In this document: positions 17,815 through 28,562 of the stretch, one piece after another
Layout of the letters: each line of letters begins with the position of its first letter
Numbering within the stretch: position 1 is the first letter of the stretch
Assembly (NCBI GenBank): GCA_037044955.1
Contig: JBAOHX010000004.1
Span: forward strand, 496,001 to 560,000
Length of the DNA stretch: 64,000 nt
Direction of reading: 5' to 3'
DNA from: JAJXWB01 sp037044955
Lineage (GTDB): Bacteria; Pseudomonadota; Alphaproteobacteria; Rhizobiales; Beijerinckiaceae
Program-made: the position numbers and the translations under genes
Notes under the pieces: generated by a model
Seen by the model: the letters and a program-made list of their open reading frames with translations, nothing else
Databases searched by the model: none
Told to the model about the DNA's origin: nothing

Positions 17815-18645
17815 TCAGTAGGAATAGAGGACCGGCAGGCGCGCCGTCTCGAGCATGGAGCTCGTCACGCCGCCGAGCACGAGCTGGAACAGCCGCGAAT
17901 GGGCGAATGCGCCCATCACGAGCAGGTCGGCGGGCGCCGAGGCCAGATGTTCGGACAGCGTGCGTCCTGCGTCGTCGTGCGCGATCGGCAGGTCCAGCAG
18001 GCGCAACTGCCTGCACTGACGCGCCAGATGCCGGGCGATGTCGGAGCCCGCGAGATCGCCGGCCGCGCCATCGGTGATGCAGACGACTTCCACATCGTCC
18101 GCCCGCGCGAGCAGCGGCATGGCGTCGCCGACAGCGCGGGCCGCGCGCGCGCCGCCGTCCCAGGCGACGACGATCCGCTTCGCCGTCGCGCCCATCGTCC
18201 ACTGGCGGGGCACGACGATGGCGGGCCGTCCGCAGCCGAACAGCACGCCTTCGATCAGGCCCGTCTCGGCCGACAGCGCCCCGCCGGCCTGCGGCAGCAC
18301 GACATAGTCGCTCGCGCGCGCGCCGGCCACGACCTTCTCGCGCGCTTCGAGATAGTGGTCGGACAGGATCTCGCAATCGACCGGGACGCCGGCCAGGCGC
18401 GCGGCGGTTTCCACCTTCGCGCGCAGCGCTTGCGCGGCCGCCAGACGCTCGGCGTTCACCTGCTCGACCAGAGCCCGCACCATCGGCAGCACGCGCGCGC
18501 TCGGCAGGTTCACTTCCGGCGGCGCGATGCGGCAGGACAGATGCGCGCGCTCCTGCTCCGCGAAGGCGACGGCATAGTCGATCGCGCCTGTCGCGACGGT
18601 CTCGCGTTCCGCGATCATCGCGAGGCAAATGGTCATGACGGACAT
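17815..18645 (-). CDS. universal stress protein, tandem UspA domains
   Basis: 276 residues with two UspA-like halves. The second half shows 'RIVVAWDGGARAARAVGDAMPLL' and the nucleotide-binding loop 'GAFAHSRLFQLVLGGVTSSML', matching the Gx2Gx9G(S/T) pattern only partly, so ATP binding is uncertain. The start at 18645 has GGAACG upstream in the transcript direction; the open frame goes further but without family resemblance. The gene is divergent from the P-type ATPase gene, and a paralogue of the same size and design lies at 44893-45714. Confidence 0.85.
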   Translation of the reverse strand: MSVMTICLAMIAERETVATGAIDYAVAFAEQERAHLSCRIAPPEVNLPSARVLPMVRALVEQVNAERLAAAQALRAKVETAARLAGVPVDCEILSDHYLEAREKVVAGARASDYVVLPQAGGALSAETGLIEGVLFGCGRPAIVVPRQWTMGATAKRIVVAWDGGARAARAVGDAMPLLARADDVEVVCITDGAAGDLAGSDIARHLARQCRQLRLLDLPIAHDDAGRTLSEHLASAPADLLVMGAFAHSRLFQLVLGGVTSSMLETARLPVLYSY

Positions 18646-18790
18646 CTGGCGTTCCTTTCCGCTACAATCGACCACGGCCAGCACGGAGGCGCCTTGCGGC
18701 CGGTCAACGGAAAGCGGCTTCCTGTCGACCATTCGGCCTATTTGATCTGCCTCCACGCGGGCGTCCCGCGATCTCGCGCAGATTAGAGAA

Positions 18791-21310
<2,520 letters not shown>

Positions 21311-21367
21311 GGAAGGGCGGGCAGGCCGCCTTGTCCCGCGGGGCGGCCCCGCCTATTGTCCGCGCCG

Positions 21368-22213
21368 ATGGATCAGTTCACGCCTAGCGACGCGCCGTCC
21401 GCATCTCCGGAGCAGCCCAGCCGGCGCCGTCGTTTCAAGGCGGTGCCGATACGCATCATCCTGCCCAACCTCGTGACGCTGCTGGCGCTCTGCATGGGCC
21501 TCACCGCGATCCGCTTCGCCATCGAGGGCCGGTTCCGCACGGCCGTGCTGGCGATCATCGCCGCCGCCATCCTCGACGGTCTCGACGGGCGTATCGCACG
21601 CGCGCTGAAAGGCACGTCGCGCTTTGGCGCGGAGCTCGATTCGCTCGCGGATTTCGTGGATTTCGGCGTCGCCCCGGCGCTCATCCTCTATATGTGGAAT
21701 CTCCACGAAATCAAGGGATTGGGATGGTTTGCCGCGCTCGTCTTCGCCACGGCCGCGGCGCTGCGCCTGGCGCGTTTCAACGTCATGATCGACGATCCCG
21801 ACCGGCCGGCCTGGACCGCCAATTTCTTCGTCGGCATGCCCGCGCCCGCCGGCGCCTGCCTCGCGCTCCTGCCGCTCTACCTCAACCTCAGCGAGCTGCA
21901 GCTTCCGGCCGGCAAGGCCTACGCGCCCTGGCACATCGCCTTCCTGCTGTTCGTGGCTTTCCTGATGGCGAGCCGCATCCCGCATTTCTCGGGCAAGAAG
22001 ATCGGCCGCGTGCCGCGCGAATATGTGGTCTTCGTTCTCTTCGGCGTGGCGGCGGTCGTGCTGCTGCTGGCCACTTATCCCATGGAGATGCTGGCGGCGC
22101 TGTGCGTCGTCTATCTCGCCATGATCCCCTTCGCCGTGCGCAGCCACAACCGCTTTCTCGCCGCCGACGAGGCCGCGCAGGCCGCAGCCGAGCAGCCCGC
22201 GCCGCCGCCGTGA
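21368..22213 (+). CDS. pssA: CDP-diacylglycerol-serine O-phosphatidyltransferase
   Basis: 281 residues, inner-membrane enzyme that makes phosphatidylserine, the precursor of phosphatidylethanolamine. The CDP-alcohol phosphotransferase motif D-x2-DG-x2-AR-x8-G-x3-D-x3-D is complete in 'DGLDGRIARALKGTSRFG' and the following 'AELDSLAD'. Six to eight hydrophobic segments follow, and 'FRTAVLAIIAAAILDGL' and 'DFGVAPALILY' are typical of type II bacterial PssA. ATG 21368 is preferred over a TTG at 21356. A phosphatidylserine decarboxylase gene, often adjacent upstream in Hyphomicrobiales, is not seen here. Confidence 0.9.
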   Translation: MDQFTPSDAPSASPEQPSRRRRFKAVPIRIILPNLVTLLALCMGLTAIRFAIEGRFRTAVLAIIAAAILDGLDGRIARALKGTSRFGAELDSLADFVDFGVAPALILYMWNLHEIKGLGWFAALVFATAAALRLARFNVMIDDPDRPAWTANFFVGMPAPAGACLALLPLYLNLSELQLPAGKAYAPWHIAFLLFVAFLMASRIPHFSGKKIGRVPREYVVFVLFGVAAVVLLLATYPMEMLAALCVVYLAMIPFAVRSHNRFLAADEAAQAAAEQPAPPP

Positions 22214-22334
22214 AAAGCGGCGCGGCTGCAGTTCACAAATCCGTCTTTCTCGATTAGGGTCCGCCGCGACTTGGCCGGGGCGTTCGACATGACCCGGCTT
22301 TTCTGCGTCCGCAAGCGGCGCGAAAAGGATCCAG

Positions 22335-22553
22335 ATGGCGAAGGAAGAACTGCTCGAATTTCCCGGCGTCGTGACCGAACTCCTGCCCAACGCGACTTTT
22401 CGCGTGCAGCTCGAGAACGATCACGAGATCATCGCGCACACAGCCGGCAAGATGCGCAAGAACCGCATCCGCGTGCTGACAGGCGACCGCGTTCTCGTCG
22501 AGATGACGCCCTACGATCTCACCAAGGGCCGCATCACCTACCGTTTCAAGTAA
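22335..22553 (+). CDS. infA: translation initiation factor IF-1
   Basis: 72 residues, the exact usual length. The single OB-fold runs 'FPGVVTELLPNATFRVQLEN' through 'AHTAGKMRKNRIRVLTGDRV' to 'LTKGRITYRFK'. It binds the ribosomal A site during initiation. The order infA, maf, yacG, tRNA-Phe is a conserved alphaproteobacterial block and supports the taxonomic guess. ATG is preceded by GGATCCAG, a weak site. Confidence 0.97.
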   Translation: MAKEELLEFPGVVTELLPNATFRVQLENDHEIIAHTAGKMRKNRIRVLTGDRVLVEMTPYDLTKGRITYRFK

Positions 22554-22565
22554 TCGCCAATCAGG

Positions 22566-22675
22566 GCGCGCGGCGAAAGAGTGGAAGCCGGTTTTTCGCG
22601 CGACGCGCGCTCGAATTCAGGAATCGATCAGCTTGCCAGCATTCAGGCGATGCCGCTTGAATGCAGGCTGATCCA
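22566..22675. repeat. dispersed hairpin repeat, copy 1
   Basis: This ~110-base stretch between infA and maf matches 31788-31893 over nearly its whole length: the shared core is GCGCGGCGAAA, then GTGGAAGCCGGTTTTTCG, ACGCGCGCTC, CGATCAGC and a terminal GAATGCAGGCTGATC / AAATGCAGGCTGATC. In this copy the hairpin arms (GATCAGC...GCATTCAGGCG against CGCTTGAATGC...GCTGATC) are imperfect. The 3' end reaches into the first codons of the maf gene if the upstream ATG is used. Confidence 0.8.
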
Positions 22676-22690
22676 GCGGGGCGCGCCGAC

Positions 22691-23329
22691 GTGACAGACA
22701 AGGGTTCCGCCTGGCGTCCCAAGCTCGTGCTGGCCTCGGCCTCCGCGCGCCGCCTCGAATTGCTCGAACAGATCGGCCTGACGCCCGACGCGCTCCTGCC
22801 GGCCGACGTCGACGAAATCCCGAAGAAGAACGAATTGCCGCGCGTGCTGGCGCAGCGCCTGGCGGTGGAGAAGGCGCAGGCCGCCCGCCGCATCGCCGAG
22901 GCGCGGCCCGAGATCGGCGAGAGCTTCATCGTCGCCGCCGACACGGTGGTCGCGGTCGGCCGCCGCATCCTGCCGAAATGCGAATTGCTGGAGGAGGCCG
23001 GCGACTGCCTGCGCCTGCTGTCGGGCCGCCAGCACCGCGTCTACACAGGGCTCGCGCTCATCACGCCGCGCGGCGCGGAGCGCAAGCGCATCGTCGAATC
23101 GCGCGTACGCTTCAAGCGCCTGTCCTCGGCCGAGATCGAATCCTATCTGGCGTCAGGCGAATGGCGCGGCAAGGCCGGCGGTTACGCCATCCAGGGGCTG
23201 GCCGGCGCCTTCGTGGTCAAGCTCGTCGGCTCCTATTCCTCGGTCGTCGGCCTGCCGCTCTACGAGACGCAGTCGCTGTTGCTGGGCGACGGTTTTCCGG
23301 CGCGCCTCGCTTGGGCGAACCGGGCCTGA
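22691..23329 (+). CDS. maf: Maf-family nucleoside triphosphate pyrophosphatase
   Basis: 212 residues from GTG 22691 (an in-frame ATG at 22661, inside the repeat element, would add ten). Hydrolyses non-canonical or surplus NTPs to NMP and pyrophosphate. Motifs: 'LVLASASARRLELLEQIGL' at the N-terminus, 'VAADTVVAVGRRILPK', 'LSGRQHRVYTGLALI' and 'GYAIQGLAGAFVVKLVGSYSSVVGLPL'. The middle position between infA and yacG is the usual one. The start codon choice rests on the conserved N-terminus lying at about residue 10 and on avoiding the dispersed repeat. Confidence 0.92.
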   Translation: MTDKGSAWRPKLVLASASARRLELLEQIGLTPDALLPADVDEIPKKNELPRVLAQRLAVEKAQAARRIAEARPEIGESFIVAADTVVAVGRRILPKCELLEEAGDCLRLLSGRQHRVYTGLALITPRGAERKRIVESRVRFKRLSSAEIESYLASGEWRGKAGGYAIQGLAGAFVVKLVGSYSSVVGLPLYETQSLLLGDGFPARLAWANRA

Positions 23330-23339
23330 GGAGGTCCGC

Positions 23340-23549
23340 ATGAGCGAGACGAAGAAGACGGCGCCGGCGCGCCCGTGTCCGATCTGCGGCAAGCCCGCGG
23401 TCGAAGACTACAAGCCGTTCTGCTCGAAGCGCTGCGCCGACGTCGACCTCAATCGCTGGCTGAAAGGCGGCTACGCCATCCCCGGCGCGCGAGACGCGGA
23501 GGAAGACGGCGAACCCGCGCCCGGCTCGCGTGGATATGACGAGGATTGA
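23340..23549 (+). CDS. yacG: DNA gyrase inhibitor / zinc protein YacG
   Basis: 69 residues. The zinc ribbon is Cys13-x2-Cys16 ('RPCPICGKP') with Cys28-x3-Cys32 ('FCSKRCADVDLNRWL'), and an acidic tail follows, all as in YacG. The protein binds GyrB and blocks DNA binding by gyrase in E. coli. It starts 11 bases after the maf stop behind GAGGAGG, so the two are cotranscribed, and the tRNA-Phe gene follows 75 bases downstream. Confidence 0.95.
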   Translation: MSETKKTAPARPCPICGKPAVEDYKPFCSKRCADVDLNRWLKGGYAIPGARDAEEDGEPAPGSRGYDED

Positions 23550-23624
23550 AGCCGCGCGCCGAATTGGCGCTTGCCAAGCGCGGCCACGCTTCCTATAAGC
23601 CGACCCGTCCGGTTCGCCGGCCGC

Positions 23625-23700
23625 GCCCAGGTAGCTCAGTTGGTAGAGCATGCGACTGAAAATCGCAGTGTCGGTGGTTCGATTCCGCCCCTGGGCACCA
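23625..23700 (+). tRNA. tRNA-Phe (GAA)
   Basis: 76 bases including an encoded CCA end. The acceptor arms GCCCAGG and CCTGGGC pair fully, the D arm has AGCTCAGTTGGTAGAGC, the anticodon stem TGCGA/TCGCA encloses the loop CTGAAAA with anticodon GAA, and the T arm holds GGTTCGATTCC. Its location behind yacG is conserved in alphaproteobacteria. Confidence 0.97.
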
Positions 23701-23770
23701 TTTTCTTCCCAGACTATGGCCAGCCGCGCTAATGCCGAGCTTTAGCTTGGAATGACGGCGAGAGCGTCTC

Positions 23771-24665
23771 TCAGGCCGCGCCCGGCGCGAGCAAGCGCGC
23801 CACGCAGGTCTTGGCCGATTGCCGCCAGTCGGGCAGGGCGATGCCGAAAGTCGTCGCCAGCCTGGAACTGTCGAGACGGGAATTGGCCGGACGTTTCGCC
23901 GCCGTTGGATAATCGGCGGTCGTGATTTTCCTGACCGCGACCGGCGCGCGGCCGTGGGACGACGCCTCGGCGAAAATTTGCGCGGCGAAATCAGCCCAGG
24001 TCGCTTCTCCTGCGGCGGCCATGTGAAATATGCCGCGCAATTCGCGGAGAGGGATCGGCGCGCAGCCGCCGCGCAATGGCGAACAGCGCGTCCGCTATGT
24101 CGATGGCGGAGGTCGGATTGCCCTGCTGGTCGGCGACGACGCCGATCTCGGATTGCGTCTCGCCCAGCCTCAACATCGTCTTCAGGAAATTCGCGCCGAA
24201 CGGGCTGTACACCCACGCCGTGCGAAAAATCGCGTGATTGGCGCAGGTCGCCGCGATCTTCTGTTCGCCGGCGAGCTTCGAGCGGCCGTAGGCGCCGGTC
24301 GGATTGGTCGGATCGTCCTCGCGGTAGGGACGATCGAGCGCGCCGTCGAAGACATAGTCCGTCGACAGATGCAGCAGCGGCGCGCCGAGTTCGGCGGCGA
24401 TCTCCGCGACATAGCCCGCGCCGTCGCCATTGACGCGCATGGCGACGTCGGGCTCGCTTTCCGCCTTGTCGACGGCGGTATAGGCGGCGGCGTTGACGAT
24501 GACGTCGCAGCGCGCGGCGCGCAATGTCGCGAGCACGGCGTCGCGGCGCGCGAGATCGAGCTGCGGACGGCCGAGCGCGATCAGTTCGACGTCGCGCGGC
24601 GCGCGCTCGATCATCGAGGAGACGACCTGACCGACCAAGCCTGTGACGACGATGCGCATGCCCAT
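23771..24665 (-). CDS. rfbD: dTDP-4-dehydrorhamnose reductase, frame broken
   Basis: RmlD-type SDR that makes dTDP-L-rhamnose for lipopolysaccharide or exopolysaccharide. The N-terminal part has the nucleotide loop 'VVTGLVGQV', 'VIVNAAAYTAVDKAE', 'LLHLSTDYVFDG' and the catalytic 'AYGRSKLAGE' (Tyr-x3-Lys). The C-terminal part ('RGIFHMAAAGEATWADFA') lies in another frame. Removing one base of CAATTCG near 24039-24042 joins them into 297 residues, the normal length. I treat this as an insertion error. rmlA, rmlB and rmlC are not in the window. The tRNA gene is convergent with it and the epimerase gene is divergent. Confidence 0.88.
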
Positions 24666-24806
24666 GCACGTCCGCGCTACCGATGTCGCTGCTTAAGCAA
24701 TCCGTTGCCGCGGCGCAACCTGGGGGACGCGCGCTGGGCAAGCCCGGCGCGGTGTTCTATGACGTCAGGGCCGATTGCCGAAAGACGCGAGCGACGGGAG
24801 ACTTTG

Positions 24807-25829
24807 ATGAAGGTTTTGGTGACCGGCGCCGCCGGATTCATCGGTTTCCACGTCGCGCGGGTCCTGCTGGAGCGGGGCGACAGCGTCGTCAATTTCGACA
24901 ATGTGAACGATTATTACGACGTCGGCCTGAAGGAAGCGCGGCTGAGGGAATTGGAGGAGAGCGCGGCGCGAGCCAGCGGTTCCTACGACTTCATCCGCGC
25001 CGATCTCGCGGATCGCGCCGCTGTCGAGCAATGCTTTGCGAGCCATTCCTTCGATCGCGTCATCAATCTGGCGGCGCAGGCGGGCGTGCGCCATTCCTTC
25101 AAGGACCCGTATTCCTACGCCTCCAGCAATGTCACGGGCTTCCTCAACCTGATCGAATGCTGCCGCCATGCGAAGATGGCGCATCTGACCTATGCGTCGA
25201 CCAGCAGCGTCTACGGCGCCAATCGCGACCTGCCGTTTTCCGAGCATCGCGGCGCCAATCACCCGCTGCAATTCTACGCCGCCACCAAGCGCATGAACGA
25301 ACTGACCGCCCACGCCTACAGCCATCTGTTCGGCATGCCGACCACGGGCCTGCGCTTCTTCACGGTCTATGGCCCCTGGGGGCGTCCCGACATGGCGCTC
25401 GCGCTGTTCACGCGCGCGATCATCGCGGGCGAGCCGGTGCAATTGTTCAACAACGGCAATCACAGCCGCGACTTCACCTATGTCGACGACATCGTGGAAG
25501 GCGTGATCCGCGCGAGCGACCGCATCGCCGAGCCCAATCCGTCTTTCGATCCGACCAGGCCCGATCCGCAATCGAGCAGCGCGCCCTGGCGCATTCTCAA
25601 CATCGGCGGCGGCCAGCCCGTCACGCTCCGCGAATATGTGGCGGAGATCGAGGAAGCGGTCGGCAGGAAGGCGATCGTCGAATTGAAGCCGCTGCAGCCC
25701 GGCGACGTCGCGGATTCCACGGCGGACTTTTCCGAACTCGAGCGCGTGACCGGGTTTCGCCCGAAGACCACGACGCGCGAGGGCGTGCGGGCCTATGTCG
25801 ACTGGTTCCGCGGCTACTACAAGGTTTGA
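24807..25829 (+). CDS. UDP-glucuronate 4-epimerase-like SDR (LpsL type)
   Basis: 340 residues. It begins 'MKVLVTGAAGFIGFHVARVL' with the GxxGxxG loop, has 'SSVYG' and the catalytic 'YAATKRMNELTAHAYSHL' (Tyr-x3-Lys), and 'GLRFFTVYGPWGRPDMALALF', which is the signature of UDP-glucuronate 4-epimerases. The product, UDP-galacturonate, goes into lipopolysaccharide core or exopolysaccharide. The start is set by the conserved N-terminus even though the frame is open upstream. Divergent from rfbD with about 140 bases between, suggesting both serve surface polysaccharide synthesis. Confidence 0.9.
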   Translation: MKVLVTGAAGFIGFHVARVLLERGDSVVNFDNVNDYYDVGLKEARLRELEESAARASGSYDFIRADLADRAAVEQCFASHSFDRVINLAAQAGVRHSFKDPYSYASSNVTGFLNLIECCRHAKMAHLTYASTSSVYGANRDLPFSEHRGANHPLQFYAATKRMNELTAHAYSHLFGMPTTGLRFFTVYGPWGRPDMALALFTRAIIAGEPVQLFNNGNHSRDFTYVDDIVEGVIRASDRIAEPNPSFDPTRPDPQSSSAPWRILNIGGGQPVTLREYVAEIEEAVGRKAIVELKPLQPGDVADSTADFSELERVTGFRPKTTTREGVRAYVDWFRGYYKV

Positions 25830-25901
25830 GCGAAGGGTCGCGCCGAGGAGCGGAAAATCTGTCGCGCCTATAGCATCTCATCACTGGGCGGAAACAGCGC
25901 C

Positions 25902-26013
25902 GTCATTGCGAGCGTAGCGAAGCAATCCATCCACCGGGGCTGACTCGTGGATGGATTGCTTCGTCGCTACAGGGGAAGCCGCGTTGCGGTTTCACCGGAG
26001 CTCCTCGCAATGA
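25902..26013. repeat. nested palindromic repeat (GTCATTGCGAG family)
   Basis: Outer arms GTCATTGCGAG (25902-25912) and CTCGCAATGAC (26003-26013) are perfectly complementary, and inner arms CGAAGCAATCCATCCAC (25918-25934) and GTGGATGGATTGCTTCG (25947-25963) match over 17 bases around a 12-base loop. This type of intergenic element is common in alphaproteobacterial genomes and non-autonomous. It lies between two convergent genes, where it may help end both transcripts, although no T-tract is seen. The rest of 25830-26040 holds no gene. Confidence 0.8.
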
Positions 26014-26040
26014 CTGGGACACGATCCCATCTCAATTGCT

Positions 26041-26652
26041 CTACTTTCGGCGGTGGCGTTTTTCCAGCGCCGCCCGTATGAGCGGCGCGCGGTCGTTGCC
26101 GAAATACATGTCGGCCTTGTCGACGAAGATCGTCGGCGACCCGAACCCGCCGCGCGCGATCAGTTCGTCGGTATTTTCACGCAAGGCGTCCTTGATGTCG
26201 GCGCGCGCGACGCCCTCGAAGAAGGCGGCGGGGTCGACGCCCGCGCTTTCGCAGATGCGCGCGAGAACATCGTCCTTGGAAATATCCTCGTCGCGGCCCC
26301 AATAGGCCTCGAACGTCCTGGTCGCGAAGTCGATCATCCTGCCATGCGGCAAGAGCCAGATGCAGCCGCGCATCGCCTTCACGCTGTTCACCGGGAAGAC
26401 GCGCGGCGGCATCCTGATCGCAAGCCCCGCCAGACGCGCCCAGTCCTGCAGGTCCTTCAGCATGTAGGCGGCCTTGGCCGGCACGGGATTTTCGCGCGAG
26501 GCGTAGACGCTCTTGTTGACCGCGTTGAACACGCCGCCGACGAGGATCGGCTTCCACACGATCTCCTCGCCGAATTCCGCCGCCAGCGGCTGGATGTTAT
26601 GAAAGGCGAGATAGGTCCAGGGGCTCGAACAGTCGAAGAAGAATTCGATCAA
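26041..26652 (-). CDS. 2-hydroxychromene-2-carboxylate isomerase-like DsbA-fold protein
   Basis: 203 residues of the GST-kappa/DsbA-like family. The N-terminal 'FFFDCSSPWTYLAFHNIQ' carries the active-site Ser-Pro of HCCA isomerases in place of the CxxC of thiol oxidases, and the C-terminal 'ARGGFGSPTIFVDKADMYFGNDR' contains the conserved cis-proline loop. HCCA isomerases use glutathione in naphthalene breakdown, but most genomic copies act on unknown substrates and no other aromatic-degradation gene is near. The gene is divergent from the aminotransferase gene. Confidence 0.85.
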   Translation of the reverse strand: MIEFFFDCSSPWTYLAFHNIQPLAAEFGEEIVWKPILVGGVFNAVNKSVYASRENPVPAKAAYMLKDLQDWARLAGLAIRMPPRVFPVNSVKAMRGCIWLLPHGRMIDFATRTFEAYWGRDEDISKDDVLARICESAGVDPAAFFEGVARADIKDALRENTDELIARGGFGSPTIFVDKADMYFGNDRAPLIRAALEKRHRRK

Positions 26653-26727
26653 GAAGGCCTCCTATTTCCCTTGATTGTCGCGCATCGCAGCGCGGCGTGT
26701 CGAGACGCAGCGCACGAGGGCGGGAAT

Positions 26728-27583
26728 TTGAGCGAAATCGTCTATGTGAACGGGGCCTATGTCGACCGCGCGGAGGCGCGGGTCTCGGTTTTCGATCGCG
26801 GCTTCCTGTTCGCGGACGGGATCTACGAAGTCTGCGCCGTCCTCGACGGCAGGCTCGTCGACAATGATGCGCATCTCGCGCGTCTCGAACGCTCGCTGGC
26901 CGCGATCGAACTCGATTGCCCGATTTCGCGCGACGCCATCGTGGCGATCCAGCGCGAACTGGTCGCGCGCAACGGCCTGCGCGAAGGCCTGGTCTACATG
27001 CAGGTCACGCGCGGCGCGGCCGACCGCGACTTCGCCTTTCCCGACGTAGCGCAGCCGACCTTCGTCGCTTTCGCGCAGGCCCGGCGCATCATCGGCGCGC
27101 CGGCCGCGGAAACGGGCGTCGCGGCGATTTCGGTTCCGGACCTCAGATGGTCGCGGCGCGACATCAAGTCGATCGCGCTGCTCGGCCAGGTCCTCGCCAA
27201 GCAGGCGGCGCGCAAGGCCGGCGCCGCGGAAGCCTTCATGGTCGAGGACGGCTTCGTCACCGGAGGGCGCCTCGTCCTCCGCTTTCATCGTCACGAAAGC
27301 GGGCGAGATCGTCACCCGCCCGCTGTCGACGGCGCTCCTGCCGGGCTGTACGCGGCAGGCGGTGCTGGCGCTGGCGGACGAACGCGATATGCGCCTTGTC
27401 GAGCGCGCTTTTACCGTCGAGGAGGCCTATGCCGCGGCGGAATGTTTCTTCACCAGCGCCACCGCCTTCGTGATGCCGGTCGTCTCTCTCGACGGCAGGA
27501 CGATTGGCGAAGGCAAGCCCGGCCCGGCGACCCGCCGCCTGCGTGAACTCTACATCGAGGCCGCGCGCGCCGGGGCGCAATAG
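26728..27583 (+). CDS. dat: D-amino-acid aminotransferase, TTG start, frame broken
   Basis: PLP enzyme of fold type IV that moves amino groups between D-amino acids and 2-oxo acids. Family resemblance begins at the very first codon, TTG 26728 ('SEIVYVNGAYV'), 7 bases after GAGGGCGGG, so TTG is the start. Motifs: 'VFDRGFLFADGIYEVCAV', the PLP lysine Lys147 in 'RRDIKSIALLGQ', and C-terminal 'ECFFTSATAFVMPVV'. An extra G at 27262-27263 (ACCGGAGGG) shifts the frame; without it the protein has 284 residues, the usual length. Supplies D-glutamate or D-alanine for peptidoglycan, or serves D-amino-acid breakdown. Confidence 0.87.
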
Positions 27584-27642
27584 GCCGGACGTGACGGGCG
27601 ACGCCCCGGATGCTATTGGCCGGGGCAAACCGGAACCGATCC

Positions 27643-28300
27643 ATGCATCCCTTCAAGCTCGCCGTTGTTCCCGTCACGCCTTTCGAGCAGAACTGCTCCA
27701 TCGTCATCTGCGCGAAGACGAACAAGGCCGCCGTGATCGACCCCGGCGGCGACCTGCCGCGCATCGAGGAGGCGCTCGCCGAGACCGGCGCGACGCTCGA
27801 GAAGATCCTCATCACGCACGGGCACATCGATCACATCGGCGCGACGACGGAGCTCGCGCGCAAGACCGGCGTGAAGATCGAGGGGCCCCATGTCGGCGAC
27901 AGGAGCCTGCTCGAGCAATTGCCGCAGATCGCCAGGGGCTACGGCTTTCCGCCAGCCGAAGCGGTGCATCCCGACCGCTGGCTCGACGACGGCGATACGG
28001 TCACGGTCGGCGACGTGACATTCGACGTCTTGCATTGCCCCGGGCCATTCGCCGGGCAGCGTCGTCTTCGCCTGGCGGCGCGACGAGGCCCACAAGGACG
28101 TGCAGGGCTTCGCCATTGTCGGCGACGTCCTGTTTCGCGGCTCGGTCGGCCGCACGGACCTGCCGGGCGGCGATCATGCGACGCTCATTCGCATGATCGA
28201 GACGAAGCTCTATCCGCTCGGCGACGACACGGCCTTCCTTCCGGGCCACGGCCCGATGGGCGTGATCGGCCAGGAACGGCAGACCAATCCCTTTCTCTAA
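27643..28300 (+). CDS. glyoxalase II-like MBL-fold hydrolase, frame broken
   Basis: A cytoplasmic metallo-beta-lactamase-fold hydrolase. The zinc motif is 'THGHIDH' (His59, His61, Asp63, His64), followed by 'IVGDVLFRGSVGRTDLPGG' and 'FLPGHGPMGVIG', all typical of the YcbL-type glyoxalase II branch, which hydrolyses S-lactoylglutathione or similar thioesters. One extra C at about 28045 (GGGCCATTC) breaks the frame just before the second histidine ligand region; its removal gives 218 residues, right for this branch. It follows the D-amino-acid aminotransferase gene by 59 bases. Confidence 0.87.
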
Positions 28301-28562
28301 AACTCTAAACGCATCTTAACGATTCCCTAACGGGCGGGATGCTAGGGTCGCAGATCGGCCTGCGGGACGTTGGCGTCTGCGGCCGCTGGCGGCTTGCGTC
28401 GACCCCGCAAGGCGCGGGCAAGGGTGAAGCGATGTTTTGCGTACCTCCCGTCGGCGCGCGAGGCGCCCGCCGCTCATCCGCCGTCATTCTGGCGAAACAT
28501 ATTCCGGCTCTGTGTGAACGCGCGCCGCGGCGCGGTTTGGACGGCGGCCTCTGGAGATTGTC

